Of a DNA stretch of 18,271 nucleotides, positions 1-7,308 are shown piece by piece (position 1 is the stretch's first letter; each line of letters begins with the position of its first letter). The notes under the pieces were generated by a model. The model did no database searches. It was not told the DNA's origin and saw only the letters and a list, made by a program, of their open reading frames with translations. Both the position numbers and the translations under genes were made by a program. The DNA is taken from the NCBI GenBank assembly GCA_023457475.1, contig JAEWLO010000124.1, positions 1 through 18,271 on the forward strand. The letters run 5' to 3'. Origin of the DNA: Pseudomonadota bacterium. Lineage in GTDB: Bacteria > Pseudomonadota > Gammaproteobacteria > Xanthomonadales > Xanthomonadaceae.

Positions 1-154
1 GTGAGATGCCATCAGGCTTTCCAAGACGCTCGATTACATCCGTAACCGGACGGCCGTGCCAAGAGGTACGCGCCGCCATATCGAAGACTGTAAGACGCGT
101 CGTGCATCCACTGAGGAGCGGAAGCAGAAGCAGAAGGCTGACGCAGATTCTCAT
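1..154 (-). CDS. Small lipoprotein, N-terminal part only (cut by left window edge)
   Basis: The reading frame opens with ATG at 154-152 and stays open to position 1, giving 51 residues. The first 16 residues form a lipoprotein signal: MRICV, then a Leu-rich core, then the lipobox LSGC with Cys16 as the expected lipidated residue. The mature part continues TTRLTVFDMAARTSWHGRP and then VTDVIERLGKPDG. A 'G-x-P-V-x-x-V-I-x-x-L-G-x-P-D' pattern like this is common at the start of small outer-membrane lipoproteins of the SmpA/BamE-like type, but I cannot name a family from so little. The start codon overlaps the TGA of the preceding gene as ATGA, and a GGGGAG Shine-Dalgarno lies about 10 nt upstream, so translation is probably coupled. 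It is the last visible member of the T4SS transcript. It could be an accessory T4SS lipoprotein, an immunity-like protein or an unrelated passenger. Confidence 0.75.
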   Translation of the reverse strand, partial: MRICVSLLLLLPLLSGCTTRLTVFDMAARTSWHGRPVTDVIERLGKPDGIS

Positions 155-744
155 GGAATCTTCTCCCCTGCTTGCTCCCCATGCGGCATGCGGTCAAAGG
201 CCCTATCGATACTTTTGATGATCGGGTCCATGAACGCATTTCGCTCAATGGTCTTGAGCACAGTAACCATACCCACCCTCATCTGATCAAACGTCAGCGT
301 ACCCACCTCCTTCATCATCAGCCTTGTACGCTCGGATGGCTTACAGACAAACGACATGCTTTGCTCAATCCAGCGATCCGAGCCCAACCCCGTGTGATCA
401 TGAGGCTCGAGCTCGTACGTTCTGCTCGGGCCGATCTGCTGAACACCATCGATCCTGTAGCGACCGCTTTGGCAATCGATATCAAGGTGATAGCTAGTCG
501 TAACATCCGGGCGCGCCTGATTGATATGGTGGACGCGAAGCACGCTCACTCCGCTAGACTCGGAACGTTTTGAGATACCGTCTTCGGCAACGAAAACCTG
601 CGCCCTGCTCTTCACAGAATCGCCGTATACGAGCCAAAAATCAGCGACAACCTGCTTCCCTTGGCTTTCACTGGGCCATAGCAGCAGTAACAATGCAGCG
701 GCCATCCCTGCCGACGAAATCAAACGACTGTAAATTCTCAGCAT
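151..744 (-). CDS. Secreted adhesin-E-like protein downstream of virB6
   Basis: This is a 197-residue protein with a Sec signal peptide (MLRIYSRLI..., hydrophobic core about residues 11-23, likely cleavage after SQG near 29). The mature N-terminal half follows the layout of the surface-adhesin protein E family: a 'DFWLVYGD' first strand, a mid-domain 'DIDCQSGRYRI' and a closing 'FVC', so Cys91 and Cys134 could form the family disulfide. The C-terminal 55 or so residues are charged and alpha-helical and have no motif I know. I chose ATG 744 over a possible upstream ATG at 768 because GGAGGAAACAAG directly precedes it. It follows virB6 after 127 nt and overlaps the next lipoprotein gene by ATGA. 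It probably acts in the periplasm or at the cell surface. A role beside the T4SS (accessory subunit or immunity protein) is inferred from position only, and the family match is by pattern. Confidence 0.75.
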   Translation of the reverse strand: MLRIYSRLISSAGMAAALLLLLWPSESQGKQVVADFWLVYGDSVKSRAQVFVAEDGISKRSESSGVSVLRVHHINQARPDVTTSYHLDIDCQSGRYRIDGVQQIGPSRTYELEPHDHTGLGSDRWIEQSMSFVCKPSERTRLMMKEVGTLTFDQMRVGMVTVLKTIERNAFMDPIIKSIDRAFDRMPHGEQAGEKIP

Positions 745-871
745 CTTGTTTCCTCCAGTAGCTTCCACTCTTTAATACTCACTTACCCCTCACGAACAGC
801 TGGCCATGGATCATCGCTCCGATGGACAGTGGCGGCTGCTGCCGCGCTGATACCGGACAAGCTCACTACGT

Positions 872-1996
872 TCACGAGGCAAGCCCTCTTCTCCCGTCGG
901 ATAGCGTTGAGACGTCGGCGCCGCCAGACGACGTCGATTTTCCTGACATGAGCTGTGCTTCATGATGTCCGCGATGAGAATCCACATCGCTGCGCAGTGA
1001 CGGGGTCGCCGAATGTGAACCAGGAGGCTGTCCCTGGGGGCCCGGTTGGCGGTCAACCGAAGCACCCCCAATCTGAGAGTAGGCAACGAAGTTGCCGAGT
1101 GTTCCTTGGAAGAACATCGCAGCCATGGGCGGGGCAGTGACAATCAAGGTTGTGAGTATCAGCCCCATCCCTCCCTGCTGCATCGCGAGACTGGAGATGC
1201 TTCCGCCCTGATCCAGCACCTTCATGCCCCAGAAAACGGCTGAAACCTTGATGATCATATTCAGCGAGATCGATACCATGGCAGCCATTACCGCCATGGA
1301 GAACAAGGTACCCAGTCCATAGAGAAGCCAGCGCTGAAACAGCGATTTTGTCTGTTCGAACAGCAGGCACAGAATGAACACTGGACCCAACCCAACAAAC
1401 AATGCCAGCGCGATCTTGTACAAGAGCAACATCGAACCCGCCACTACTGCCGGACCACCCGTCCCAAGCGCGATCAGAAGCTGCGCCTTGGTCTTTTCCC
1501 CTGCCAGTGCGGAGTCTCCAACGACATGAATGGAATCAACGAATGTGAATGCCAATTGCATCCAACCAAGCGCCTCTTTGATCTGTTCCTCGGGCTGCAC
1601 ATTTTTGCCAGTGATCAGGAAGGAGATCAGACCCTTAAGATCCTCGAGAACAAATTTTTGAATCTCACCCCCGAACATCGCCATGCTGGTTGCAAGACTG
1701 ACTATGAAAGCGGAACGCGCCATGTTCGTCACCAACGCAGTCATTGACTCTCGACTCTGGCCAGTAACAATCCTGTAGCCTTGAATCAACAGCCACAGAG
1801 TCATCAACGTCAGCGCTGCGGCTCCTGCAACGGACCCAAAACCCGCGAGGATGTTTTCTCTAAAGGAATCAATCTGCTTCCCGATTCCGTCAAGAACCAG
1901 CTTGAAGAAGAAGAAGTCGCCGACAGGCGGGGGGGCCTGAGGCAAAAAGGCGTCGAGCGGACGTTGGAAAGTATAAGAAACGGGATCCAGGTTCAT
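872..1996 (-). CDS. virB6: VirB6, inner-membrane T4SS channel protein
   Basis: This is a 374-residue polytopic membrane protein of the TrbL/VirB6 family. VirB6 forms part of the inner-membrane complex through which T4SS substrates pass and works with VirB3, VirB4 and VirB8. Hydrophobic segments appear at about residues 50-72, 92-108, 180-212, 228-250 and 275-297. The family-typical loop 'LGPVFILCLLFEQTKSLFQR' spans about 203-222. The first 30 residues are amphipathic and proline-rich. After about residue 310 comes a polar Gly/Ser/Pro/His-rich tail of some 64 residues with no visible domain, which is probably disordered. The start ATG has no strong Shine-Dalgarno. The gene lies 70 nt after virB5. 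Its base composition is lower in GC than virB4 and the genes before it in the operon. Confidence 0.9.
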   Translation of the reverse strand: MNLDPVSYTFQRPLDAFLPQAPPPVGDFFFFKLVLDGIGKQIDSFRENILAGFGSVAGAAALTLMTLWLLIQGYRIVTGQSRESMTALVTNMARSAFIVSLATSMAMFGGEIQKFVLEDLKGLISFLITGKNVQPEEQIKEALGWMQLAFTFVDSIHVVGDSALAGEKTKAQLLIALGTGGPAVVAGSMLLLYKIALALFVGLGPVFILCLLFEQTKSLFQRWLLYGLGTLFSMAVMAAMVSISLNMIIKVSAVFWGMKVLDQGGSISSLAMQQGGMGLILTTLIVTAPPMAAMFFQGTLGNFVAYSQIGGASVDRQPGPQGQPPGSHSATPSLRSDVDSHRGHHEAQLMSGKSTSSGGADVSTLSDGRRGLAS

Positions 1997-2066
1997 TGGC
2001 TGGCACGTACAGGAAGGCAGCAGATTTCAGGTTCAGATCCGCATGAACTCAAACCAGCCGACCCGC

Positions 2067-2846
2067 TCAAAGTCCCACTGCCTTCTCAAGGATGTTGTCA
2101 CCAACGATGGCCCCCAACACGGCCTTACCAGGATCAACCTTGAACGCCGCCTTCGCCAATTGATTCTGATAGCCCTGTACCGCATCCAGATAGGCATCAT
2201 AGGACTTCATGCGCGTCTCCCACTGTTGGGTCTTGATCGTCAACTCAGCATGGAATCGGTCGGCATTATTGGCTGCCAGCAGCACGTTTCCGGTCGAACT
2301 TTCCGCCGCGTCCCGCTCGTAGTTCACACGCCGCGCAAATGCACTGGCCTCTGCCATTGTCCGGTTTAGAAACTGCACGGTATCGTTGAACTTCTGGTTT
2401 CGGACGAGCTGCATGTTGACGCAAAGTTGCCTCTGCTTGGCACGCGGGCTCCCTGAGCCGCTTCCGATGTTCAACATATCCTTCACCATACCGAGGCCAC
2501 GTGCTTCCTCGCCGCAGGTCTCCACAACCATGAAGTCATCCTCCACCTCGCGCAGATCAAGCCCAGCTGGAAGACTCAGGTTGAAAGTCAGGGACTTTCC
2601 AATCTTGGCGTCGTCCTCCATCTTCTTCCATTGCTGCGCCTCCATCTGCCACTGCTTGATGGTCTGAATCATCTCCATGTATGCATTCATGATGGCCGGC
2701 ATGTCGAACGTCATCAGCTGAGCGCTTGCGCTATTCGTCAGGCAAAGCATTCCCGCAGCCAATATGGCTGCGACGCGCCGCTTCTGCATTCCTGGACATT
2801 TGATGGATCCGCCATCCATCTCTGCTGATTCGATTGCTCTGTTCAT
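2067..2846 (-). CDS. virB5: VirB5-family minor pilin / T4SS periplasmic protein
   Basis: This 259-residue exported protein resembles VirB5/TrbJ proteins, minor components of the T4SS pilus tip that take part in contact with the recipient cell. The signal peptide core (VAAILAAGMLCL, cut after SASA) is followed by QLMTFDMPAIMNAYM and a long helical, Gln/Met/Lys-rich stretch 'MIQTIKQWQMEAQQWKKM', typical of the family's extended helices. The C-terminal third is again helical. Two Cys in the mature region (in VETCGEE and QLCVN) could pair. The start at 2846 is supported by GGAGGG 3 nt upstream. Starts at 2819 or 2789 would give a shorter, more usual n-region but have weaker ribosome sites. It sits between virB4 (33 nt upstream) and virB6, the usual VirB5 position. 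TrbJ is the alternative name. Confidence 0.82.
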   Translation of the reverse strand: MNRAIESAEMDGGSIKCPGMQKRRVAAILAAGMLCLTNSASAQLMTFDMPAIMNAYMEMIQTIKQWQMEAQQWKKMEDDAKIGKSLTFNLSLPAGLDLREVEDDFMVVETCGEEARGLGMVKDMLNIGSGSGSPRAKQRQLCVNMQLVRNQKFNDTVQFLNRTMAEASAFARRVNYERDAAESSTGNVLLAANNADRFHAELTIKTQQWETRMKSYDAYLDAVQGYQNQLAKAAFKVDPGKAVLGAIVGDNILEKAVGL

Positions 2847-2879
2847 TTGCCCTCCGCGGGGTGAGTTGGGTTGGTGGTG

Positions 2880-5324
2880 TCATACGGGAGCCTTCGCGGC
2901 TACGGGAGGCTTTCCCGATCCTTTTCGCTTCTTGTAGAACGCTTCGAGCCATTGTTCCGGCGTCAGGTCGGCCTGGGATACCCTCTCGCGCTGCGCGGCG
3001 TCGAGCAGGACCCGGTGCATCACGTCGATGTTGTCGGTGGAGGCCGAAATCACCGACAGAATGTCGTCCATGCCGCGCAGGTTGAGCTGGCACACGCTGG
3101 CCGCGTGGCCCTGCTTGACGAGGAAGCAGCGCGAGCGCTCGTCCAGGGCGGTGACCACCTTGAACTCGGACTCGGTCAGCTTGAGCCCGTCGATGTAGTC
3201 GGCGCGGCTGGCATTCGGGTTGGGCAGCAGGATCAGCGTGGCGGTCTGTTCGATCAGCGCGGCGGCGATATCGCTCTTCAGCGCGTCCTCCGGGCTCTGC
3301 GTGGCGAAAATGCCCAGCCCGTTCTGCTTTCGGATGGTCTTCTGCTTGTTCTTGGCGAACTCCTTCAGGCCACCCTCGCCGTCCAGGATCTTCCAGAACT
3401 CGTCCATCACGTAGATCAGCGGCCGGCCATCAATCAGCGACTCCAGCCGGTGCAGCAGGTAGTTGATGACCGGCACGCGCACTTCGGGGTTGTCGATGAT
3501 GTCGGTGTAGTCGAAGCCGATGATGTTGGCCTTCTCCAGATCGATGCAGTCGTTCCGGTTGTCGAACACCCATCCCAGCGAGTTGCCGTACGTCCAGCGG
3601 CGCATGCGCGCATACAGGCCGTCGTCGCCCATGTTGGGCAGGCTCTTCTGGAAGTTGGTCATGCTGCGCAGGTGCTTCGGCGTGTCCAGCATGTTCTCCA
3701 CCGCGCGCAAGATGTCCTCCTCCTCGCGGGCGCTGTACTCCGTCTTACCGGCCAGCACCTTGACCAGGTCGGCCAGGAACTGCACGTTCGATTCGCTGTT
3801 CTCGCACTGGAACGGGTTGAAGCCGGTGGGCTGGCCGTTCTCGAGTGCAAGGTAGTTGCCGCCGCAGGCGCGCACGAAGATCTCCGCGCCGCGGTCCTTG
3901 TCGAAGAAGAAGATGGTCGGGGCCGGGTCGTACTGCTGCACCTGGCTGAGCAGGAAGTTGATCAGCGCGGTCTTGCCGGTACCGGACTTGCCGATCACCA
4001 TGGTGTTGGCGATCGCCTTCTCACCCAGCGAATTTTCCGAAGGGTGCGTGGCGTGGAAGTTGAAGTAGTAAGGCTGGCCGTTGGTGGTCTGCAGCGTGGT
4101 GACGCAGTCACCCCACGGGTTGTTGTGCTGCTTGCCGGTGGCGAAGTTATGCAGCGGCGACAGGCCGAGGAAGTTCAGGGAACTCAGGTTGGCCAACCGG
4201 GTACGGTAGCGCCAGTTGCCCGGTAACTGGGCGTAGAACGACGAAGTCACGGCGAGGTCCTCCTTGACCGAGACGAAGCCGGCATTCGACAGTTCCGCCC
4301 GGGTGGCAGCGAGGTTCTGCGAAAGACGGGCCTGGCTGTCGCCGTATACCGCCAAAGTGTGGTGGTACTCCCCCAGCACGAAATTCCCGGAGGACAGCTG
4401 GTCCATGGCCTGGTCCAGCTCGATGATCTGGCTGACGGCCTTGTCGCCGGACGAGATCATCATGCCCTTGGTGCGGTCCAGTACCTTGAGCGCATCCTGC
4501 CGGCCCATGGGGCTGAAGGAGTGGGTGATCACATACTCGAAGTCCAGGTACTTCAGCCCGTTGAGGATGCCCGGATACGTGCTGTCGGCGTACTCCTTGA
4601 TGTTCAGCAGCGCCCCGAAATGGTGGGTGCCATCTGGGGCGGCAATGACGAAATCGCCGGTCCTGGCCGAGAACATATGCTTGCTCACCGGCAGGTAGTC
4701 CGGCACGGGAACGGACAGCACTGGCACCGGCTCATCGATGCGGTTGATCAGATAGCCGAAGAACTCCAGGGTCTCGGAGAAGACCAGGCCATTCTTCCCC
4801 TCGTACATTCCCAGGCGGTAAGGCGCATAGTCCCGGATGACCGCCTCGACGTTGCCTGCCAGTTCAAGCAGCTGTGCGACCGCCTGCTCCTGCTCGGCCT
4901 GCAGCTTGGTGGTGTCGGAGGACCGCTCCACGAACCGCTTCCCCGTGACCACCGGACGGTAGATCAGGGTGAGGTACAGTTCGTTCTGCATGATGCGCTG
5001 AGAGGACAGCATGCCCGTGTACTGGTCGTGGACGTCCTGATTGAACGTCTGCTTGAAGCGACGCTCCCCCTTCAAGCTCCGGCGGCGACGGATGTCGTGG
5101 GTCCAGAACGCCACATTGACGAAGTCTGGCGCGCGCAGGGTCTGCAGCAGGCGGTTGAACGTGTTGTGCCGGTGCTCCAGTTCCCACTCCTCCCGCCCGA
5201 CAAAGGGCAGCCCCTCCAGATGCCAGGTCAACAGGTAGTCGCCCCCGGTCATCTTCACCACGTTCGGGGACACGTGCGACGACAGTGGAATGAACTCGGC
5301 GATGGAGGTGTCAGGGCTGAACAT
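2880..5324 (-). CDS. virB4: VirB4 ATPase of the T4SS
   Basis: This is an 814-residue cytoplasmic/inner-membrane-associated ATPase that powers T4SS assembly and substrate transfer. The N-terminal VirB4/CagE/TrbE domain spans about residues 1-400. The C-terminal RecA-like motor carries a Walker A motif GKSGTGKT (about 445-452) and a Walker B PLIYVMDEFW (about 635-644, catalytic Glu in DE). A later 'GLGIFATQSPEDAL' matches the VirB4 motif that ends in Gln-Ser/Thr. Length is normal for the family and no break is seen. The start ATG lies 6 nt after the virB3 stop. The C-terminus ends in a short basic, Pro/Ala-rich tail (GKPPVAAKAPV). GC content is high (about 62-63% in two lines I counted), unlike virB5 just downstream. 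With virB11 missing from the visible operon, VirB4 is the only T4SS ATPase in the window. Confidence 0.96.
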   Translation of the reverse strand: MFSPDTSIAEFIPLSSHVSPNVVKMTGGDYLLTWHLEGLPFVGREEWELEHRHNTFNRLLQTLRAPDFVNVAFWTHDIRRRRSLKGERRFKQTFNQDVHDQYTGMLSSQRIMQNELYLTLIYRPVVTGKRFVERSSDTTKLQAEQEQAVAQLLELAGNVEAVIRDYAPYRLGMYEGKNGLVFSETLEFFGYLINRIDEPVPVLSVPVPDYLPVSKHMFSARTGDFVIAAPDGTHHFGALLNIKEYADSTYPGILNGLKYLDFEYVITHSFSPMGRQDALKVLDRTKGMMISSGDKAVSQIIELDQAMDQLSSGNFVLGEYHHTLAVYGDSQARLSQNLAATRAELSNAGFVSVKEDLAVTSSFYAQLPGNWRYRTRLANLSSLNFLGLSPLHNFATGKQHNNPWGDCVTTLQTTNGQPYYFNFHATHPSENSLGEKAIANTMVIGKSGTGKTALINFLLSQVQQYDPAPTIFFFDKDRGAEIFVRACGGNYLALENGQPTGFNPFQCENSESNVQFLADLVKVLAGKTEYSAREEEDILRAVENMLDTPKHLRSMTNFQKSLPNMGDDGLYARMRRWTYGNSLGWVFDNRNDCIDLEKANIIGFDYTDIIDNPEVRVPVINYLLHRLESLIDGRPLIYVMDEFWKILDGEGGLKEFAKNKQKTIRKQNGLGIFATQSPEDALKSDIAAALIEQTATLILLPNPNASRADYIDGLKLTESEFKVVTALDERSRCFLVKQGHAASVCQLNLRGMDDILSVISASTDNIDVMHRVLLDAAQRERVSQADLTPEQWLEAFYKKRKGSGKPPVAAKAPV

Positions 5325-5330
5325 GCGGGC

Positions 5331-5639
5331 TCAATGTCGGGGTGCGGGCCGGGGGCGGTAGTGATTCGGGCTGAACACCCACATGCCGTCGTACATCTGG
5401 ACGTTGCGCGCCTTGAGCTTGAACTGCAGACGCAGCCCGAGCAGGCGAAATACCGTCTCGTCGCGCCGGGCCATGTGCCGCATGACGAATACAGCCACGG
5501 GCACGGTGCACAGGAACCAGAAGTTCGTGTACATGCTCAGCAGGAACAGGCCGCCTACCACCAGAAAGAACGGCAGATAGGGAACGCCCAGGAACATGGC
5601 CGGACGTGTGCACCCACGGAAGACGGCGTTCTTATGCAC
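5331..5639 (-). CDS. virB3: VirB3 inner-membrane T4SS protein (GTG start)
   Basis: This 102-residue protein has the standard VirB3 form: a short N-terminus 'VHKNAVFRGCTRPAMFLGVP', one long hydrophobic hairpin (about residues 15-55, FFLVVGGLFLLSMYTNFWFL and following) and a basic C-terminal half with 'RHMARRDETVFRLL'. VirB3 joins VirB4 at the inner-membrane complex. I chose GTG at 5639-5637 because the family begins with M/V-H-K. Longer in-frame extensions run through virB2 in another frame and read as non-coding. The gene overlaps the virB2 end by 8 nt (GTGCATAA) and shows no Shine-Dalgarno of its own, which suggests translational coupling to virB2. Confidence 0.9.
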   Translation of the reverse strand: MHKNAVFRGCTRPAMFLGVPYLPFFLVVGGLFLLSMYTNFWFLCTVPVAVFVMRHMARRDETVFRLLGLRLQFKLKARNVQMYDGMWVFSPNHYRPRPAPRH

Positions 5640-6021
5640 CGAAGAAGTACCGGGCCTGTTCCAGCAGCATCGCGTTGGAACTCTGGCAGCCCTTCGAGCT
5701 GTCGCCCAGCAGCATCCTCGCGATCTGGCTGGCGGCACCAATGAGCAGACCGCCGATCAGAATCGGCGCGACGTCAGCGATCCGTTTGTGGGCAAAGGCG
5801 ATCTGATAACCGGCGAAGATGACAGCGATGGTGACGACAGCGATGGACGCCATGCCCAGCAGGCCGGTGATGTTGTCGAAGAATCCACAGACTTTCTTGT
5901 CGGCATCGCCAAATCCTGCGAATGCATTCGGGGCCATCAGCAAACCGACAAAGAGACACGCCATCAGCACGGTCCTGCACGTGCGTGTTGCTTCCGTCGT
6001 TCTGAAACTGCTGTTACTCAT
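5632..6021 (-). CDS. virB2: VirB2 major pilin
   Basis: This 129-residue prepilin is the major pilus subunit of the T4SS. The long signal peptide (about residues 1-35) ends in NAFA, and the mature protein starts GFGDADKKVCGFFDN. Two hydrophobic helices follow (LLGMASIAVVTIAVIFAGYQ and VAPILIGGLLIGAASQI), joined by a short basic loop AFAHKRIAD, which is the pilin hairpin. Two mature-region Cys residues (in KVCGF and KGCQS) could form a disulfide. I chose ATG 6021 because GAGGA lies 8 nt upstream; a TTG 18 nt earlier is possible but overlaps that ribosome site. The gene follows virB10 directly after 45 nt, where virB11 and virB1 would be expected in the Xanthomonas citri order. Confidence 0.92.
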   Translation of the reverse strand: MSNSSFRTTEATRTCRTVLMACLFVGLLMAPNAFAGFGDADKKVCGFFDNITGLLGMASIAVVTIAVIFAGYQIAFAHKRIADVAPILIGGLLIGAASQIARMLLGDSSKGCQSSNAMLLEQARYFFGA

Positions 6022-6066
6022 CTTCAACGTCCTCTTCAAGGTTGGGGGTGTTTGTTCTACGTGCGA

Positions 6067-7308
6067 TCAGGGCCGGATCACCTGACTGAAATCAACGTCC
6101 TTGGCGACGTAGATGTTCACGCGGGAGCCCTGGTTGATGGTCACGGTGGGATCACGGCGGTTGCTCAGCGCCTCACTGGCCAGACGCTCCATGCTCCGTG
6201 CAGTCGCGCTTTGATACGGCGTCTGTACGGCAAGCCCGCCGCCGGTCACGGTTGTCGTCTGCGGCCCATGCTCGGCGGCCGCGTACTTGAACGCATCCGA
6301 GATGAGGCTGATCATCAGCGCAGACGCAATGCGCTTTCCCCAGTGCGCGGTGTAGTGACCCGGCATGCCCGCGCTTCCCAGGCCATCGATGCCCGGGCTG
6401 GACATGGCGATGTCGATGCCGTTGGGCGTGGTGATGCGGTCCCAGATCACCTCTACGCGTGCGCCCTTGAGGTCCCCACCGTATGAACCGTAGATCTTGG
6501 AGCCCTTGGGCAACAGCTGGGTCCGGCCGTTGATCGAGTACACCGGCTCGGTCAGCAGGCACGAGGTGTAGCCCGCAAAGTCCGTGACGATGCGGGTTTC
6601 AAGAATGCAGCGCAGGTAGGTTCCCCGTACCAGCAGCGCGTCGGGCGAGCGGATGTTGGCGGCGCTGGAGACATCCTCCACGTCCGGTCCACGGCGCGGA
6701 GCCGCGGGTGCCGAGGGTGGTTGACCGCCCGCCCCCGCCTGCAGGGCCGCCATCATCACCTGGGTGTAGTCGGCGGACGCCGAGGCGGCACCCTCGCCCT
6801 CTCCCGGTCCGAAGCCGTTGCCGATACGGCGATCAACAATGCTGGGCCGCCGTTCGACCTCGCGCACGGGCGCCGGCGGCGGCAACACGAACTCACTGAG
6901 GTCACGCGTCTCGCGCGGTGTGGACGGCAGCATGGGAACGGGCGGCACGCTGGGCATCGAGGCCGGTTCGGGTTCGCCCGCGAGCTGTGGCAGCTCAGGT
7001 GCCGCCGCCCGCGTGGATTCGGCCGTCTGCCTGGCCTTGTCGTCGTCGCCCTGTTTGCGCAGGACCAGCATGCCCATCGCCACGATCAACACCAGGATGG
7101 CACCAAGGAAGGCTAGCGCCTTGCGATTCAGCCGCTGCTCTTCGGCCGAGCGCAGCCGCGGTGCCGTGGCATCGAGGTCCGGCATCGCCTGTGCAGCAAC
7201 ATGGTTCAGATAGGCATTGTCTTCAGCAGAAGCATCTGCCGAATTGCCGCCACCATGTGGGAGGTCGTTCCCGTCGTTCGGCTCACCACGGTAGGGACTC
7301 TGGTTCAT
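6067..7308 (-). CDS. virB10: VirB10, envelope-spanning T4SS core protein
   Basis: This 413-residue protein spans both membranes and forms the T4SS core complex with VirB7 and VirB9. It has a cytoplasmic N-terminus (1-62), one transmembrane helix (about 64-84, ALAFLGAILVLIVAMGMLVL), a Pro-rich periplasmic region (about 100-170, with runs such as PSVPPVPMLPSTP) and a C-terminal TrbI/VirB10 beta-barrel domain (about 215-413). Family features in that domain include 'GTYLRCILETRIVTDFAGYT', 'LLPKGSKIYGSY' and the end 'GSRVNIYVAKDVDF'. The start ATG overlaps the virB9 stop as ATGA, with AGGAG 9 nt upstream. Length and layout are normal. The next gene is virB2, not virB11. Confidence 0.96.
   Translation of the reverse strand: MNQSPYRGEPNDGNDLPHGGGNSADASAEDNAYLNHVAAQAMPDLDATAPRLRSAEEQRLNRKALAFLGAILVLIVAMGMLVLRKQGDDDKARQTAESTRAAAPELPQLAGEPEPASMPSVPPVPMLPSTPRETRDLSEFVLPPPAPVREVERRPSIVDRRIGNGFGPGEGEGAASASADYTQVMMAALQAGAGGQPPSAPAAPRRGPDVEDVSSAANIRSPDALLVRGTYLRCILETRIVTDFAGYTSCLLTEPVYSINGRTQLLPKGSKIYGSYGGDLKGARVEVIWDRITTPNGIDIAMSSPGIDGLGSAGMPGHYTAHWGKRIASALMISLISDAFKYAAAEHGPQTTTVTGGGLAVQTPYQSATARSMERLASEALSNRRDPTVTINQGSRVNIYVAKDVDFSQVIRP

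Noticed and set aside
745..871. Possible extra gene between virB6 and the adhesin-E-like gene
   Set aside because: The gap is only 127 nt, with no ribosome site plus open frame apart from the 24-nt upstream extension of the next gene.
2871..4226. Plus-strand open frames of about 450 codons antisense to virB4 (also 4359-5744)
   Set aside because: They mirror VirB4, including its Walker motifs; their own translations show no recognisable protein features.
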